From: Phycomyces nitens | Lineage: Eukaryota > Mucoromycota > Mucoromycetes > Mucorales > Phycomycetaceae | Length of the DNA stretch: 64,000 nt | Reading direction: 5' to 3' | Assembly (NCBI GenBank): GCA_022702545.1 | Contig: JAHRBC010000002.1 | Span: 8,556,001-8,620,000 of the forward strand | Part shown: positions 1-10,413 of the stretch, in pieces | Layout: each line of letters starts with the position of its first letter | How positions within the stretch are numbered: the first letter of the stretch is position 1 | Notes under the pieces: model-generated | The model's database searches: none | What the model saw: only the letters and a program-made list of their open reading frames with translations | What the model was told of the DNA's origin: nothing | Position numbers and translations under genes: made by a program

Positions 1-1
1 G

Positions 2-646
2 CCTCCCTACTGTCGATACTGCCGGAAAGAGGGCCATTTTAAGGCCAAATGTCCTACTCGTCCCAAGCCTGCCGTACGATGCTATAGCTGTGGTGAGGCC
101 GGTCATATTTCCAAGGATCCAACTTGTGTCAATTTCGACCAACTTAATGATGATAAACCCAAGGAGCCCACTGTAGAGGAACTGTTAGCTGAACGCACAG
201 TCATGATTGAGGAGGCAAAGAGACAAGCCCTTACCAAAAAAGTGTCTCAATTGGCAGAAAAACGACGAGCAGATCTACTGGCTGCCGCCAATCCTGAATT
301 TGTTGATTTTCACATGAGAGATTTGAAAGGCACTGCAATTGACAGTAACCACAATCCCGCAAATTCGGCAAACCAACCCAGCACTGAAAATCAGAACCTA
401 CCCAACGACGACGTGGAAATGCAGAAATCCGGAATGGGTAGTTCTTCCCAAGATAGCATTTGGGAATCCAAACGACAACGTGAAATGGAAGCTGGACGCC
501 TGCGGGAGAGGGATATAGTAAAGATATCGACAGTGGAGAGCACGATCAAACAACTAGAAAACGACAAAGATACACTGATGAACGACGAGACTGACACTGG
601 ACATCCACCCGGACCCGGCGACAACGCCACCCCCAAACATTTATGA
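2..646 (+). CDS. LINE ORF1 protein, C-terminal part (zinc-knuckle nucleic-acid binding)
   Basis: The reading frame is open from base 2 and is the C-terminal half of a 443-aa protein seen complete in the copy at 20345-21676. It starts within two CCHC knuckles (CRYCRKEGHFKAKC, then CYSCGEAGHISKDPTC), followed by a charged, probably helical region rich in Lys, Glu and Arg. Proteins of this kind coat LINE RNA in the ribonucleoprotein particle. The stop TGA at 644-646 overlaps the ORF2 start ATG at 643 as ATGA. That arrangement suggests ORF2 is translated by termination-reinitiation. The N-terminus lies outside the window. Confidence 0.88.
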   Translation, partial: PPYCRYCRKEGHFKAKCPTRPKPAVRCYSCGEAGHISKDPTCVNFDQLNDDKPKEPTVEELLAERTVMIEEAKRQALTKKVSQLAEKRRADLLAAANPEFVDFHMRDLKGTAIDSNHNPANSANQPSTENQNLPNDDVEMQKSGMGSSSQDSIWESKRQREMEAGRLRERDIVKISTVESTIKQLENDKDTLMNDETDTGHPPGPGDNATPKHL

Positions 647-3600
647 ATAAACCATCTATAACAATAGGGACTCTCAATGTGAGAGGTCTCAAACGCTCTG
701 CTTCTAATATAAACTCGTCAAAACACCTACTATTCCGTCACCTCCGCAACCTCCAGACCCCAATTTCTCTTCTCGCTCTCCAGGAAACTCACGCACATCC
801 TGATCAATACGACTCGCTCAAAATCTGTTTTCAAGCTCATAACTGCTTGTGGACACCACACTGTGGCCTAGTATCCTTCAATCCTCTTCTTAACCTTTCA
901 CACATTTACACTTCTCTTGACAATAGAGTCCTTATTGTAGACGTCTCTCATGTCGATCTGCGAGTAGACCCATTCACAGTGATAGTTGTATACGCTCCCA
1001 GTCAACCCAACGAACGCCCAACCTTCTATTCTAATCTCACTACGGATTTGTCAGCTCGCAACTTTGATAAGCCAGTCATCCTTCTTGGAGACTTCAATTG
1101 CAATTTTCATATACACTCCTCTCATCCTATCCAATGGCAGCAATATCTTCAAGATAATTTTGTAGATGCCATCACTCCTCCCACCTCCCCTCCCTTGCCC
1201 ACATTTTCTAATGGAAGACAACGCACTGTGATAGACTTTATTTTCACCTCGCCTACGCTCCCTATATCTGCTCCGGAAGTCCAGTTTGTCAACCCTGTGT
1301 GGACGGATCATAGTCTCCTCACCATATCGATCCCTTTTTCTCGTCAATCTGGTCCGGGGGTTTGGCGTTTTAACACTAGATACCTGGCAGACGATGATTT
1401 TAAGACTGACCTTGACCAAGTCCTTGACGCAGCCGAATCTTCTCTATCGAATATACAGGACCCAACCCTCAAGTGGGACTCTTTAAAGCATACGATTAAG
1501 CTACTCGCACTCTCGTATGCAGCCAAGTATCATCGGCGCATAGTGCACAACGAAAGAAACCTGCAACGGGAACGCTCCCGGCTTATACTCAATGATAATA
1601 CTTCAGAGGTTCCTAGGCTTGAGGCCGCACTGTCTCGAGTGCAACACCACCGGACTGAAACCTTAGCCCTTCGGGCTGGTATTCGGTGGTTTGAACAGGG
1701 TGAGACCTCGTCTAAATACTTCTTCCGAGTTATCCGCCATCGCAACTCCTCACGTTCTCTCACATCGCTCCGTGATCCTGAATCAGGAGAAGACTTCCCT
1801 ACTACTGCGGGAATGTTAGGACACGTTCGAGAGTTCTACACCACTTTATACACAGCCGACCCTATTGATGATGGAGCTGCAGACATTCTTTTCAGAAACG
1901 TTCCCTCGGACACCAAAATCTCAGCCAAACAGGGTAAACGACTGGAAGCTGATATTAAAATAGACTGTCTACTCGACATACTGGCTACATGCCCCGGAGG
2001 CTCTAGTCCTGGATTAGATGGACTTCCATATTCTCTTCTTGCCAATATTTTGGACCACAAATACGTTGGACAACTGGCCGTCTCCGTATATCAACAGGCT
2101 CTAACAGGAACATTTCCCCGTCGTGGTTGAATACTGTGCTGGTGCTTTTACCTAAATCTGGAGACACATCGAATCTTAAGAATTGGAGACCCATATCTTT
2201 GATCAACTGTGATGCAAAGATATTTACTAAACTTTTGACCTCTCGCCTTCGGGCCTGCATACCTCGATGCATTAACACCTTTCAAACAGGCTTCATGGCA
2301 CATAGATTTATTGCTGATAACGGTCTCCTCGCTAGACTTTCTATGTACCATGCACAGCTCGCCAAACACCCTGGAGTCGCACTCTTGCTGGATCAAGAGA
2401 AGGCCTACGATAGGGTTCATCCACACTACCTACGGCGCGTTTTTTCTCTGTTCGGTATTCCTGAATCGATTGCTAACACCATCTGCTCTCTTTTCTTCTC
2501 TACCAATATACATGTCAATGTGGATGGCCACTTGTCCGCACCTATTAAGCAAGGTCGTGGATTACGACAAGGCGACCCTCTTTCTCCACTCTTGTTTAAC
2601 CTGGCCTTCGAACCGCTTTTGCGCACTATTTTGGCTTCTCCCCGATTGCCTGGCTTTCAATTCGACTACCTGCCCTTCCTTCCACCGCCGGTGCCATCTT
2701 GCTCTCCTATGCCTCTCAAAGTGCTGGCATACGCAGACGATTTACTGGTATACCTCTCGGCTCCCCGTGATCTAGACCCTCTCCTTCATCTGCTCGAGAT
2801 TTTTGGACGGGCATCCAACGCAAAAGTCAATATAAGCAAGACAGTTGCCATAGCTCTATCAGGGACTTTTGTTCCTGACTGGGGTCCTGTTTTTGACGAA
2901 GCCCACATTACATGTCTTCATGACAAGAATTCTGCTAATGCTGTACGGTATCTGGGTTTTCCGCTGCACTCTCACCCACGCCAACTCGAAATATTCCGAC
3001 AGGGCATCCTCGGAAAGATCCAAAGACATGCTCAATCCCTTGCACAGAGACGCCTCTCTATTCGGGGAAAGAGCCTAGTCATCAACTCTCTGCTTCTTAG
3101 CTCACTATGGCATGTTTTGTACGTGCTACCTACTGACGAACGTTTTTTCAATACTGTCAAGAAACACTGCCGCACCTACTTGTCCTTGGGATTTCGGAGC
3201 CCTAGTTGGGCTGCCCTGTGTTTGTCCAAAGGAGTAGGTGGACTAGGATTGATTGATCCCCAATCGCAACAACGAGCGCTTCAGCTGCGATGGATTGACC
3301 CTCTGTTACATCGACGCACGCAAGCAAACAAGTCCTTCATATTTCCATACTTACAATTCATGCTCACTACACATCTCCAATCTCCTTCTGCTGCAACTGC
3401 CCTACTCTTCCCCGGGCCAGTTACTTCTTGCCCATCTCCACTGCGACCTCTATTACAGGCTTCCGCCCTCATACTCCCTTCGTCACTCAACCTAGACTTT
3501 AGTCTACATCCATCTACCAGCCTCAGCTTCCCCTCTCATCGACATGTTCGTCCTCAGTGAGTACCGATGTAGAAACCGTCAACGTTGCTCAACTCTCCAT

Positions 3601-4360
3601 CGCGGATGCCTTCTCTCTCTCCCCAAGCGGTTTTTTGATCTCCAAGTCAAACAGCGAACTTCAGGGACGGGGAAAGAACAAAATACGAAGATACCAGAGA
3701 AAGATCGCTGACAAAACCATACAATACCAGCCATGGTTTGTACACCTTCTTGACAATCCCTTACAGAACAATGATCTACCACCGGTACCCCCTCTCGACC
3801 TCTCTCCTCTCACAAGAAGTATAACTATGGGCAAAAGATCTCTATATAACGCCGCAACATCCGACTTCCGTCGCTACATACAGCCCCAAACACAGACACC
3901 CAACCTCTCCCGTGCTGCGTGGAAACGTTTCTGGAAACTTAACATTCCTCACGACAGCCGTACAGTCTGGTGGAAAGCCCTGTGGGGGCGATTGCCTACC
4001 AGAGCCTTTGTCTTTCAGAAGACCAATAATTTCGTCGAGGATGATCTCTGTGCTATTTGTCAGATGGAAGTAGACACACCAGAGCACTTCCTCATTACTT
4101 GTCCTCGGAAGAGGCTCGTATGGAGTGTAGTCCTATCCAAAGTGTGTCCGCGCTGGTCGCTAACACACCTAAACACTCTTCTTACCGCTTTGGAATACAC
4201 TGACCCAACTAGTCCTAGAGAAACACAAGCTCTCATTGTTGGATCTACCCTACACGCAATCTGGCGTGCTCACTGGGCCTTCGTTATAGATAATCAACCT
4301 TTTCTCCCGGGTGTGATTGCAGCCAAGGCACTAGTTGTCATCCAACGTTTTACAGACTAG
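643..4360 (+). pseudogene. LINE ORF2: endonuclease-reverse transcriptase-zinc finger, broken
   Basis: Read in three successive frames (643-2130, 2127-3560, 3557-4360). The first holds an APE-type endonuclease (NVRGL, LALQETH, LLGDFN, TDHSLL). The second holds the reverse transcriptase (NWRPISLINCDAK, LDQEKAYDRV, GLRQGDPLSP, catalytic YADD). The third holds a CCHC zinc-binding tail (CAICQMEVDTPEHFLITC). The first break is a private one-base loss in a C run near 2115: four C here, five in the 16.5-kb copy. The second break at about 3557 is shared by both copies. It starts with a strong GTGAGT donor-like sequence and may be a 71-nt intron (3557-3627) rather than damage. The related LINE at 28347-32132 encodes all domains in one frame. 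Confidence 0.9.
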
Positions 4361-4492
4361 ATTTCTCTCTTTACCCTCTTTCGTTTTCTACTTGTCATAC
4401 ATAGTATCCCCATAAGTTTTTCTTTGGCATAAAAAGCCAATTGCTCAGTACCAGTTGCTGAAGCCGACCAATAAATACAAAAAAAAAAAAAA

Positions 4493-4617
4493 GGATTTTT
4501 CATGTTCAAATTTTTACGTTTTGTTCAAATACTTTTTGAGACTTTTTGACGAACATATCCAATGATGCTTATTAAAAAAATTGAACAAAGCGCAATATTT
4601 TACGGTTGACCAGGCCT
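4493..4617. other. Unassigned spacer between LINE and chromovirus
   Basis: About 125 AT-rich bases lie between the LINE poly(A) and the first recognisable LTR base. A full LTR of this family would need 128 more bases here, but the sequence does not resemble the U3 start of the other LTR copies. No gene or motif was recognised. Confidence 0.4.
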
Positions 4618-4777
4618 ATTATATTTAGACACATCTTTATCCTAGCTAGAAAACATATAAATACCAGTAGAGCTTGATCGTAGAAAGATCAAGCGAACAA
4701 CGTCTTTTATTAAATAACTTATCCTTGAACCTCCTGTTTCTGTCTCTTGCCTTGTCTGCTTGGATCAGTTCCTGACA
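4618..4777 (+). repeat. 5' LTR, 5'-truncated (160 bp)
   Basis: It matches the 3' LTR at 9568-9727 with a few substitutions and ends in CCTGACA. It contains a TATA-like ATATAAAT, a short hairpin (CTTGATC..GATCAAG) and AAGCGAACAA at 4691-4700. The first 128 bp of the LTR are missing. Confidence 0.92.
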
Positions 4778-4779
4778 GT

Positions 4780-4789
4780 TTGTTCGCTT
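4780..4789 (+). promoter_or_regulatory. Putative self-priming primer-binding site
   Basis: TTGTTCGCTT begins two bases after the LTR end. It is the exact reverse complement of AAGCGAACAA at 4691-4700, which lies about 30-40 bases downstream of the LTR TATA-like box, near the expected RNA start. In Tf1/sushi-type chromoviruses the RNA 5' end folds back and primes reverse transcription in this way. No tRNA-like TGG start is present here. Confidence 0.7.
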
Positions 4790-4869
4790 CACAACTCTTG
4801 TATCCCGCCCTGGATTCCCTGTACTCCGACCCTCTGCTCTCCCCTCTCTCTGCTTCCTCATTTTATACC

Positions 4870-5856
4870 ATGCCTGAATCTAACGAATCATCCATGGAAC
4901 AAATGGTGACCGAAATGATGGCCATGCGCCTCGAAATTGAAGAGCTTCGTGCTCGAACTGCCAAATCTGAACCTCACCCTGAACCTGATCACCAAAATGT
5001 ACAACTTGCACCTGAACCCAGAATTGGCGACCCTGAATTCTTCTATGGGGACCATCGTAGGTCAAACGACTTCTTGATGCAACTCCAGATTCTGTTTACC
5101 TGTCAACCTTCTCGATATGTCAGTGAGGGCACCAAGGTTGCCTATGCTGCCTCCTGTCTCCATGGTATTGCTTTCTCCTGAGTATCACCATACCTTAGCC
5201 AGAACAACACCGAGTTCATGAACAACTACTCTACCTTTTGCCATGAATTCAGAATTGCATTTGGCGATCCTGATATGTCCCGAGATGCCCAACGTAAACT
5301 CCTGACAATGAAACAAGGCCGCCAATCCATAGCAATGATGGCTGGTGAATTCCGGCGTTTGGCTGCCCATGTGTCATGGAACGAATCGGCGCTGTGCTCT
5401 GCCTTTTACCAGGCATTAAACGAAGACATTAAAGACGAAGTTTCCCGGTTTGAAACACCCGAGAAACTTAACAGACTCATTGAAATATGCACACGTATTG
5501 ACAATCGCTTCCAAGTACGTCGTTTGGAACGTTCTCGCACTTCCCGACCCCACCCGACCAATTTCCAGTACAACCACAACCAGCCTATACCTCTGTCTGC
5601 TCCTGCTCCTCGTCCCACAATGCCAAACCCCGCTTACTACTCTGGTCCCACCCCAATGGAACTCGACGCCACTCGGGCAATGCCAAAGGGTCCTTTGTCC
5701 CCAGAAGAAAAGGATCGTCGCCGTGCCCAAGGTCTGTGCTTGTACTGTGGTCTCCATGGCCACATGGCCCGTAACTGTCCTGCCAAATCTGGTGCTCCCA
5801 TGGCCGTCCACGCTGTTACTGACCAGGGAAAAGGCCAAGTCCAGACTTACCAGTAA
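4870..5856 (+). pseudogene. gag: Chromovirus gag, one premature stop
   Basis: The likely start is ATG 4870 (MPESNESSMEQ), followed by a short acidic helical segment. A TGA at 5179-5181 interrupts an otherwise continuous frame that resumes at once and runs to TAA 5854-5856. The capsid-like region is followed by a proline-rich linker and one CCHC knuckle, CLYCGLHGHMARNC, near the C-terminus. Gag forms the particle that packages the element RNA. A single G-to-A or C-to-T change could explain the stop. Pol lies in the -1 frame and its open frame overlaps the end of gag, which fits the frameshift expression common in Ty3 elements. Confidence 0.88.
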
Positions 5857-5903
5857 GGGGTAATACCCTGGACGATCAACCCCTACCACTGGATCCCTTA
5901 CCT

Positions 5904-8900
5904 TTGACCCAATCCGAAGAACACCTTGTCTTGCCCGTATCCATAAAACTTGATGATAGAATAATTCACACCAAAGCTCTAATTGACTCTGGTGCCCATA
6001 GTAGCTTTATTAGCGCTGATTTGGTAAATACGTATAATATCCCAACCAAGAATAAAAACCTTCCTTTGCCAATCTATGTAGTTGATGGTCGAGAATTGGC
6101 GGGTGGAGCTATTACTAAGGAAACCACTAAACTTAACTTTTCTGTTGATGGTTATCCCGAACTTGCAAGCTTCCATGTACTCCCCTTCTCGACCTATCCT
6201 GTTATCCTTGGAACCAGTTGGTGTGCTAGCCACGATCCCGTAATTTTATCATGGAAAAAGAAATCCGTCTCCTTTTGTCCCAATGTAACTTCCTTGTCCT
6301 CTGTCTCTGTTCCTGTTCCTGTCTCTATAAAATCAATTTCCACCTCTGTCTCCCAAGTATCTCTCTCGTCTATTCCTACTCCTTCGCCTGTCTCTGTCCT
6401 CGTTCCTTCGCCTGTCTCTGTTTCTGCCCCTGTCCCAGTCTCTGTTTCCGCCTCTGTCCTCAAACCTCCCGACTCCCAATCCGTTCCTGTACCACCTTTC
6501 CCAGTCTCTGTCTCGTCTTCCCCGCCCCCAATTGTCATTCCTTCAAAGTACTCTGATCTTGCTCCCGTATTTAGTAAGGCTAACGCCGATCTATTACCTG
6601 AGCACCGAAAGTATGATATAGAAATCAAGCTTCAAGAAGGTACGACTCCACCTTGGGGTCCTATATACAACCTTGACGAGCCTGAACTGAAAGCCCTTCG
6701 CGAGTACCTTGACGAGAACCTGAAAAAGGGTTTCATCCGCCACTCCAAGTCTCCTGCTGGTGCCCCCATACTCTTTGTCAAGAAAAAGGATGGTTCTCTT
6801 CGTCTTTGTTCTGATTACCGTGGACTGAATAAGATTATTGTGAAGAACCAATACCTACTGCCACTCATCAACGAACTTCTTGACCGCCTTGGAAATGCGA
6901 AAGTGTTTTCGAAAGTGGATCTTCGTGGTGCATATAATCTTGTCCGAGTCAAGCCTGGTGACGAGTGGAAAACAGCCTTCAGAACACGCTACGACCATTT
7001 TGAATACACTGTTATGCCATTCGGTCTCAGTAATGCTCCTGCCACTTTCCAGCACATGATGAATGATGTTTTCCGCGATATGCTCGATAACTTTGTTGTT
7101 GTGTACCTCGATGATATCCTCATCTTCTCAGCCAATCAAGAAGACCATGATCGACATGTCCGCCAAGTTCTGAAGCGCCTCCTCAAACATGGGATTTATG
7201 CCAAGTTGGAGAAGTGCGCCTTTGACCAGTCCCAAATCGAGTTCCTTGGCTATGAAATCTCCCCTACCGGTGTGTCCATGGACCCTGCCAAAGTTAAAAC
7301 CATCCAGGAATGGAAGCCTCCTCATTCGGTTCATGCTCTGCAAGTGTTCCTTGGCTTTGCCAACTACTACCGCCGATTTATCAAAGGATTTTCCCATGCT
7401 GTGTTGCCAATGACCAAGCTTCTGTCAAAGAAAGTTCCCTTCGTCTGGTCCACAGAAGCCCAGAATTCCTTTGAGTACCTCAAGTCTCAGTTTTGCTCTG
7501 CCCCCATCCTTGCTCATGCCGACTTCTCCCGCCCATTTGTCCTTGAAACCGATGCTTCTGACTTTGTCCTTGGTGCTGTCCTCTCCCAAGTTGGTCCCGA
7601 CGAAATTCTCCATCCAATTGCCTTCTTTTCCCGAAAGCTTTTGCCTGCTGAAATCAACTATGAGATCTATGATAAAGAAATGCTCGCTATTGTTGATGCT
7701 TTTGAGATTTGGCGCCATCACTTGGTTGGATCACAACACACGATCACTGTCTTCACCGATCATAAGAACCTTGAGTATTTCACTACCACCCGCCGGCTCA
7801 ACCGCCGTCAAGTTCGTTGGTCGCTCTTCCTTGCTGACTTTGACTTTTGCATATACTATCGCCCTGGCCACATGCAAGGCAAGCCTGATGCTCTGTCCCG
7901 CCGCCCCGAATTTGAGCCTAAAGGAGGAGATGAAGTCTATGACATCCAGAATCAAGTGCTTCTTAAGCCAAAACAGCTTATTCTGGGTGCCATTTCAACC
8001 CGCTCCAAGACCACATCACTCATCCAAGCCATCAAGCAAGACATCCAGTCCGATTCCACTGCCCAAGAACTCATAAAAAATCTTGATTCACAACCAGATT
8101 AAACATTGACAAATGGCATCCTGCAAAAGAACAACCGTACTTATGTCCCTAAAGAGAATTGCCGTATTGAAGTTCTCTGATCTCGTCACGATGCTCTCCT
8201 TGCTGGCCATTTCGGTGTTGCTCGCACATTTGATCTTGTTGCTAGAGCATACTGGTGGCTTGGCATGCGTAAGTATGTAAAAGCCTATGTTGCGACTTGT
8301 GAGACCTGTTCCCGAAGCAAGACCTCTAGACATGCCAAGCATGGTAATCTGATGCCGCTATCTGTCCCTGAACAACCTTGGTCCTCAGTATCCCTTGACT
8401 TCATTACTGATCTTCCCCAGTCTGGTTCCTTTGATAGCATCATGGTGGTAGTCGACCGACTATCCAAGATGGCCCATTTCATCCCGTGTAACAAGACAGT
8501 AACTGCCCCCGAAACTGTAGATCTATTTATTGCCAACATTGTCCGTCTCCATGGTGTCCCCCTTGACATCGTTTCTGACCGCGGTCCCCAGTTTGTCTCT
8601 CGCTTTTGGCGCTCCTTTCACAAGGCCCTTGGCACTACTACCTCTCTATCTTCTGCATTTCACCCTGAGTCAGATGGCCAAACTGAACGGGTAAATCAGA
8701 TATTAGAACAACACCTTCACTGCTACACAAACTATGCTCAGAATGATTGGTTACAACTCCTTCCCTTGGCCGAGTTCGTGTATAATAATTCAACACATAC
8801 TGCAAAAAAACACTCTCCATTCCTAGCCAACTATGGTTTTCATCCACGCCTAGATTTCTCTTGCACCCAAGATATTGATATTCCCACAGTAGAAGAAAAA

Positions 8901-9439
8901 TCAAGGAAATGCAAGAAGTCTTCAAGAGGATCAAAATCAACATGAAGCAAGCACAAGACACTTACTCTCGGCACACCAACAAGCACCGCAAAGAAATTCT
9001 TTCTCTGGCTCCTGGTTCACAAGTATGGCTCTCCAGTAGCAACATCAGAACTTCACGTCCAAGCAACAAACTGGATTATAAGCATCTGGGTCCATTTATT
9101 ATTGAAGAACAGATCAACCCAGTAGCGTACCGAATAAAACTTCCTGGATCCATGAAAGTCCACAATGTTTTCCATGTTTCTCTGTTGGAACCAGTTGTCA
9201 GAAATGATTTATCAGCAAGATACCAAGATCCACCGCCTCCAGTCATAGTGAACAACGAGCAAGAATACGAAGTCAAAGAGATCTTAGCAAAAAGGGTACA
9301 CCGTAGGAAGACCCAGTATCTGGTAGACTGGAAAGGGTACGGCCCAGAAGAGCGTACTTAGGAACCTTTGGAGAATCTTGCCAATGCTGCCATCAAGATC
9401 CAAGAATTCAAGAGTAGTTCAGCCTTGAGAGGGAGGTAA
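5904..9439 (+). pseudogene. pol: Chromovirus pol: protease, RT, RNase H, integrase, chromodomain; interrupted
   Basis: Domains in order are an aspartic protease (LIDSGAHSSFIS), a Ser/Val/Pro-rich linker at about 6290-6540, RT (catalytic YLDD, near 7107), RNase H (ETDASDFVLG, then FTDHKNLEYF), integrase (zinc site around CETC; catalytic core LDFITDLPQSG, DRGPQF and DGQTERVNQ) and a chromodomain ([20 protein letters not shown]). The frame is stopped at 8100-8102 (TAA), 8178-8180 (TGA) and 9359-9361 (TAG, where chromodomains have Trp), and shifts near 8895 at an A run. The natural stop at 9437-9439 abuts the 3' LTR. The open frame extends upstream of 5904 into gag. Confidence 0.9.
9427..9436 (+). 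promoter_or_regulatory. Polypurine tract of the chromovirus
   Basis: GAGAGGGAGG lies three bases upstream of the 3' LTR start TGTTAGG. This is the position and composition of the plus-strand primer in Ty3/gypsy elements, and it fixes the LTR left edge at 9440. Confidence 0.8.
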
Positions 9440-9727
9440 TGTTAGGATTGGTTCCTAACAACCTTCGCGCCATACTCCTGAAATAGATACTAGCTAGAAG
9501 ACCAAATACATCATAGCTATCTTTAGGCTTTCCTTTCTTGTACACCCACCCTCCACAGTTACCAATCATTATATTTAGACATATCTTTATCCTAGCTAGA
9601 AAACATATAAATACCAGTAGAGCTTGATTGTAGAAAGATCAAGCGAACAACGTCTTTTATTAAATAACTTATCCTTGAACCTCCTGTTTCTGTCTCTTGC
9701 CTTGTCTGCTTGGATCAGTTCTTGACA
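9440..9727 (+). repeat. 3' LTR, complete (288 bp)
   Basis: It starts TGTTAGGATTGG and ends TTCTTGACA. It has the same length and layout as the solo LTR at 62213-62500. It carries the TATA-like ATATAAAT, the CTTGATT..GATCAAG hairpin and the AAGCGAACAA primer sequence. Confidence 0.95.
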
Positions 9728-9764
9728 ATTAGGAGAAAGGAGCAATTAGTAAAAATTAATAGAG

Positions 9765-10254
9765 AAGGGCCCAGAAACAGACGCTTACATGGTACCAACA
9801 GAGGAGTTGCACACTGCACTCTGCTAGATTCCTTCTGCTCAAATAAATAAATAAAATAGTAATAATGAATAGAAAAAGATGGAGAGAAGAAGGGCCCAGA
9901 AACAGATGCTTACATGGTACCAACAGAGGAGTTGCACACTGCACTCTGCTAGATTCCTTCTGCTCAAATAAATAAATAAAATAGTAATAATGAATAGAAA
10001 AAGATGGAGAGAAGAAGGGCCCAGAAACAGATGCTTACATGGTACCAACAGAGGAGTTGCACACTGCACTCTGCTAGATTCCTTCTGCTCAAATAAATAA
10101 ATAAAATAGTAATAATGAATAGAAAAAGATGGAGAGAAGAAGGGCCCAGAAACAGATGCTTACATGGTACCAACAGAGGAGTTGCACACTGCACTCTGCT
10201 AGATTCCTTCTGCTCAAATAAATAAATAAAATAGTAATAATGAATAGAAAAAGG
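9765..10254 (+). repeat. 125-bp tandem repeat, about four copies
   Basis: AGGGCCCAG recurs at exact 125-bp spacing (about 9767, 9892, 10017, 10142). Units are almost identical and include GGTACCAACAGAGG and AAATAAATAAATAAAATAG. No coding sense is expected: open frames on the minus strand only reflect a unit that happens to lack stops. It begins about 40 bp after the chromovirus LTR. Confidence 0.93.
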
Positions 10255-10261
10255 TAATGAC

Positions 10262-10301
<40 letters not shown>
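10262..10301 (+). repeat. (AAT)n microsatellite
   Basis: About thirteen uninterrupted AAT/TAA units directly after the 125-bp repeat. Confidence 0.95.
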
Positions 10302-10413
10302 GTGATGACGTTATCTTTTGTGGCTTTTTCTGACTTTAAACAACGCTGGGTTAGTTTTAAGTTGGATAAATGTGAAACAATCTCATCCAGCTATTTTGCA
10401 GGAAACACTCAAT

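Larger units (their letters stand above)
1..4492 (+). mobile_element. LINE (non-LTR retrotransposon), copy 1, 5' end outside window
   Basis: An APE-endonuclease LINE that enters the window inside ORF1 and ends in a short poly(A) run at about 4480-4492. The order is ORF1 with CCHC knuckles, then ORF2 with endonuclease, reverse transcriptase and a C-terminal zinc-binding domain, then about 120 bp of 3' UTR. It is almost identical to the inverse copy at 16501-21700; only a few substitutions and two one-base indels were noticed, so both copies are recent. No target-site duplication could be assigned. Confidence 0.93.
4618..9727 (+). mobile_element. Ty3/gypsy chromovirus, defective, self-priming type
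   Basis: An LTR retrotransposon in the order truncated 5' LTR, primer-binding site, gag, pol (protease, RT, RNase H, integrase, chromodomain), polypurine tract, 3' LTR. The chromodomain after integrase marks it as a chromovirus. The 3' LTR is complete (288 bp, TG..CA) and the 5' LTR lacks its first 128 bp. Gag carries one in-frame stop; pol carries three in-frame stops and one frame break, so this copy cannot be autonomous. Solo LTRs of the same or a related family occur at 51415-51702 and 62213-62500, and an inverted fragment at 44677-44758. Confidence 0.95.

Noticed and set aside
4493..4617. Diverged U3 of the chromovirus 5' LTR
   Set aside because: The length nearly fits (125 against 128 bp), but no stretch aligns with the other LTR copies.
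9756..10263. Minus-strand open frames of 62-99 codons
   Set aside because: They are one frame of the 125-bp tandem repeat repeated over and over; no start context or family signal.
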